Below are positions 63,204 to 64,000 of a DNA stretch of 64,000 nt, piece by piece. A program made the translations under genes and the position numbers. Each line of letters starts with the position of its first letter. The first letter of the stretch is position 1. The notes beneath the pieces are model-generated. The model searched no databases. It was not told where the DNA came from and saw only the letters and a program-made list of their open reading frames with translations. This stretch comes from Lycocorax pyrrhopterus obiensis (taxonomy: Eukaryota; Chordata; Aves; Passeriformes; Paradisaeidae), in NCBI GenBank assembly GCA_014706295.1, contig JACSVZ010000004.1, positions 93,721,333 through 93,785,332 of the forward strand, in the 5' to 3' direction.

Positions 63204-63252
63204 TCTCTTTACCCCTTACAGTCTCTTTACCCCTTACAGTCTCTTTACCTTA
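63204..63252. repeat. 18-bp tandem repeat, ~2.7 copies
   Basis: Unit TCTCTTTACCCCTTACAG at 63204-63221 and 63222-63239, with a partial third copy to 63252. The copies are identical where complete, so the duplication is recent. Confidence 0.92.
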
Positions 63253-63521
63253 CTCTTCTGTCCTACAAGTGTCTTAAAATGAAAGTGTTGGTCCTGTATT
63301 CCCAGCCTCCTTGTGTTGGCTCTACCATTATCTGACTAAAGGGGACAGAAAGAACTTTTTTGTGCTGGGTTTCATTTTGACTGGATCAGCTCCTCCAAGC
63401 AGCTGACTTGATAAATTTTAATAAGATGAAGCATTCGATAAGGTGTGCCTGTGAACAAGGGGGAAAACAGTGCGGCAGCATTTTTGATCTAGGGGGATTT
63501 AAGCTGGACTGTATTTGTGAA
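63253..63521. other. Spacer, nothing recognised
   Basis: About 270 bp between the tandem repeat and the last LTR. A 73-codon frame starting at 63408 runs into the LTR and is not a gene. Confidence 0.4.
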
Positions 63522-63935
63522 TGTACAACCCCAGAGCTGAAGGTTTTACCCCAGCTGGCAGCTCAGCCCCATGCAGCCGCTTGCTCACTTCTTGTCTGCT
63601 CCCATTGGGGAAGAGAATCAGAAGAGTAGAAGTGAGACAGCTTGTGGGCTGAGATAAAGAAAATTTAATAGGGAACGCAAAAGCTGCTCACATAAGCAGT
63701 GCAAAACGAGTTAACTCACCAGTTTCCATGGGCAGCCAAGTGTTCAGCCATTCCCAGTAAAGCAGGGTTCCATCACACGTACTAGTGACTCAGAAAGACA
63801 AAACACCACAACTTGGAATGTGTCCACCCTTCCTTTTTCTCCCCCCTGCCTTTACATCCTGAGCATGACAACATATAGAATAGGATCTCTTTGATCTCTT
63901 GAGGTCAGTTGTCCTGGCTGTGTCCACACCAAGTG
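63522..63935 (-). mobile_element. Truncated endogenous retrovirus LTR
   Basis: An LTR of a second common avian family. Diagnostic blocks in order: 'ccagctggcagctcagcccc', 'gtgggctgagataaagaaaa', 'tttaatagggaacgcaaaag', 'ccaagtgttcagccattccc', 'agcagggttccatcacacgt', 'atcctgagcatgacaacata', 'ggtcagttgtcctggctgtg'. Similarity stops near 63935, so the right part (in plus coordinates) is missing or too diverged. The left limit is approximate. Minus-strand sense is inferred from an ATTAAA-like site in the complement of 'gaaaatttaatagggaac'. No internal retroviral genes are visible up to the window end. Confidence 0.75.
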
Positions 63936-64000
63936 AGGCTGACGTTCAGGAGGCAAATTTAGTTTGTATGTTATGTGTCTTTAAAACAAGCAAGAAAATA
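63936..64000. other. Right window edge, nothing recognised
   Basis: 65 bases with no clear continuation of the LTR. Confidence 0.4.

Noticed and set aside
1..64000. CRISPR arrays, operons, prophage or bacterial insertion sequences
   Set aside because: CR1 LINEs, avian LTRs and vertebrate-type microsatellites show a bird nuclear genome; no regularly spaced direct repeats or bacterial genes are present.

Overview
This is a noncoding stretch of a bird nuclear genome. The main evidence is the repeat content. At least a dozen pieces belong to CR1, the dominant avian LINE, and most of them end in the diagnostic ATTCTATG-like 3' tail or start with its complement. There are also LTRs of the kinds common in neoavian and songbird genomes. 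The unique sequence is AT-rich and CpG-poor. I cannot name the species, or tell whether this is intergenic DNA or a very large intron.

I found no convincing host protein-coding gene, no tRNA or rRNA gene, and nothing prokaryotic such as an operon, CRISPR array or insertion sequence. The longest open frames (about 110-158 codons) either overlap CR1 or have no recognisable domain, and a 64 kb AT-rich window yields frames of this size by chance.

Layout: 0-6.4 kb has three CR1 pieces, including a good copy of about 690 bp at 3.04-3.73 kb on the minus strand. 6.4-14.1 kb is repeat-poor, AT-rich DNA. 14.1-15.4 kb holds the most informative element, a decayed CR1 5' portion on the minus strand. It keeps the ORF1 esterase-like C-terminus and the ORF2 endonuclease N-terminus but lacks the reverse transcriptase and 3' tail. 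A separate scrap of CR1 reverse transcriptase lies at 17.03-17.11 kb. 17-39 kb is mostly unique sequence with a CTCCT tract at 23.0 kb, a CR1 at 29.0-29.4 kb and a perfect 14-bp-stem inverted repeat at 32.95 kb. 39-42.5 kb is repeat-dense: three CR1 pieces and a probable LTR of about 1.1 kb. Around 47.15-47.33 kb there is an isolated CpG-rich patch containing a perfect CRE palindrome, the only promoter-like sequence in the window. 49.2-50.1 kb is a cluster of CR1, TG/TA repeats, a G-quadruplex-forming repeat and a second CR1. 55.4-56.3 kb is a complete solo LTR with a near-perfect 5-bp target-site duplication. The last 8 kb adds a CR1, an LTR-like fragment, GATA repeats, an 18-bp tandem repeat and a truncated LTR at the right edge.

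No genes work together here. The window records retroelement insertion and decay. The CpG/CRE patch at 47 kb is the best candidate for host function. I found no evidence of a new biological system.
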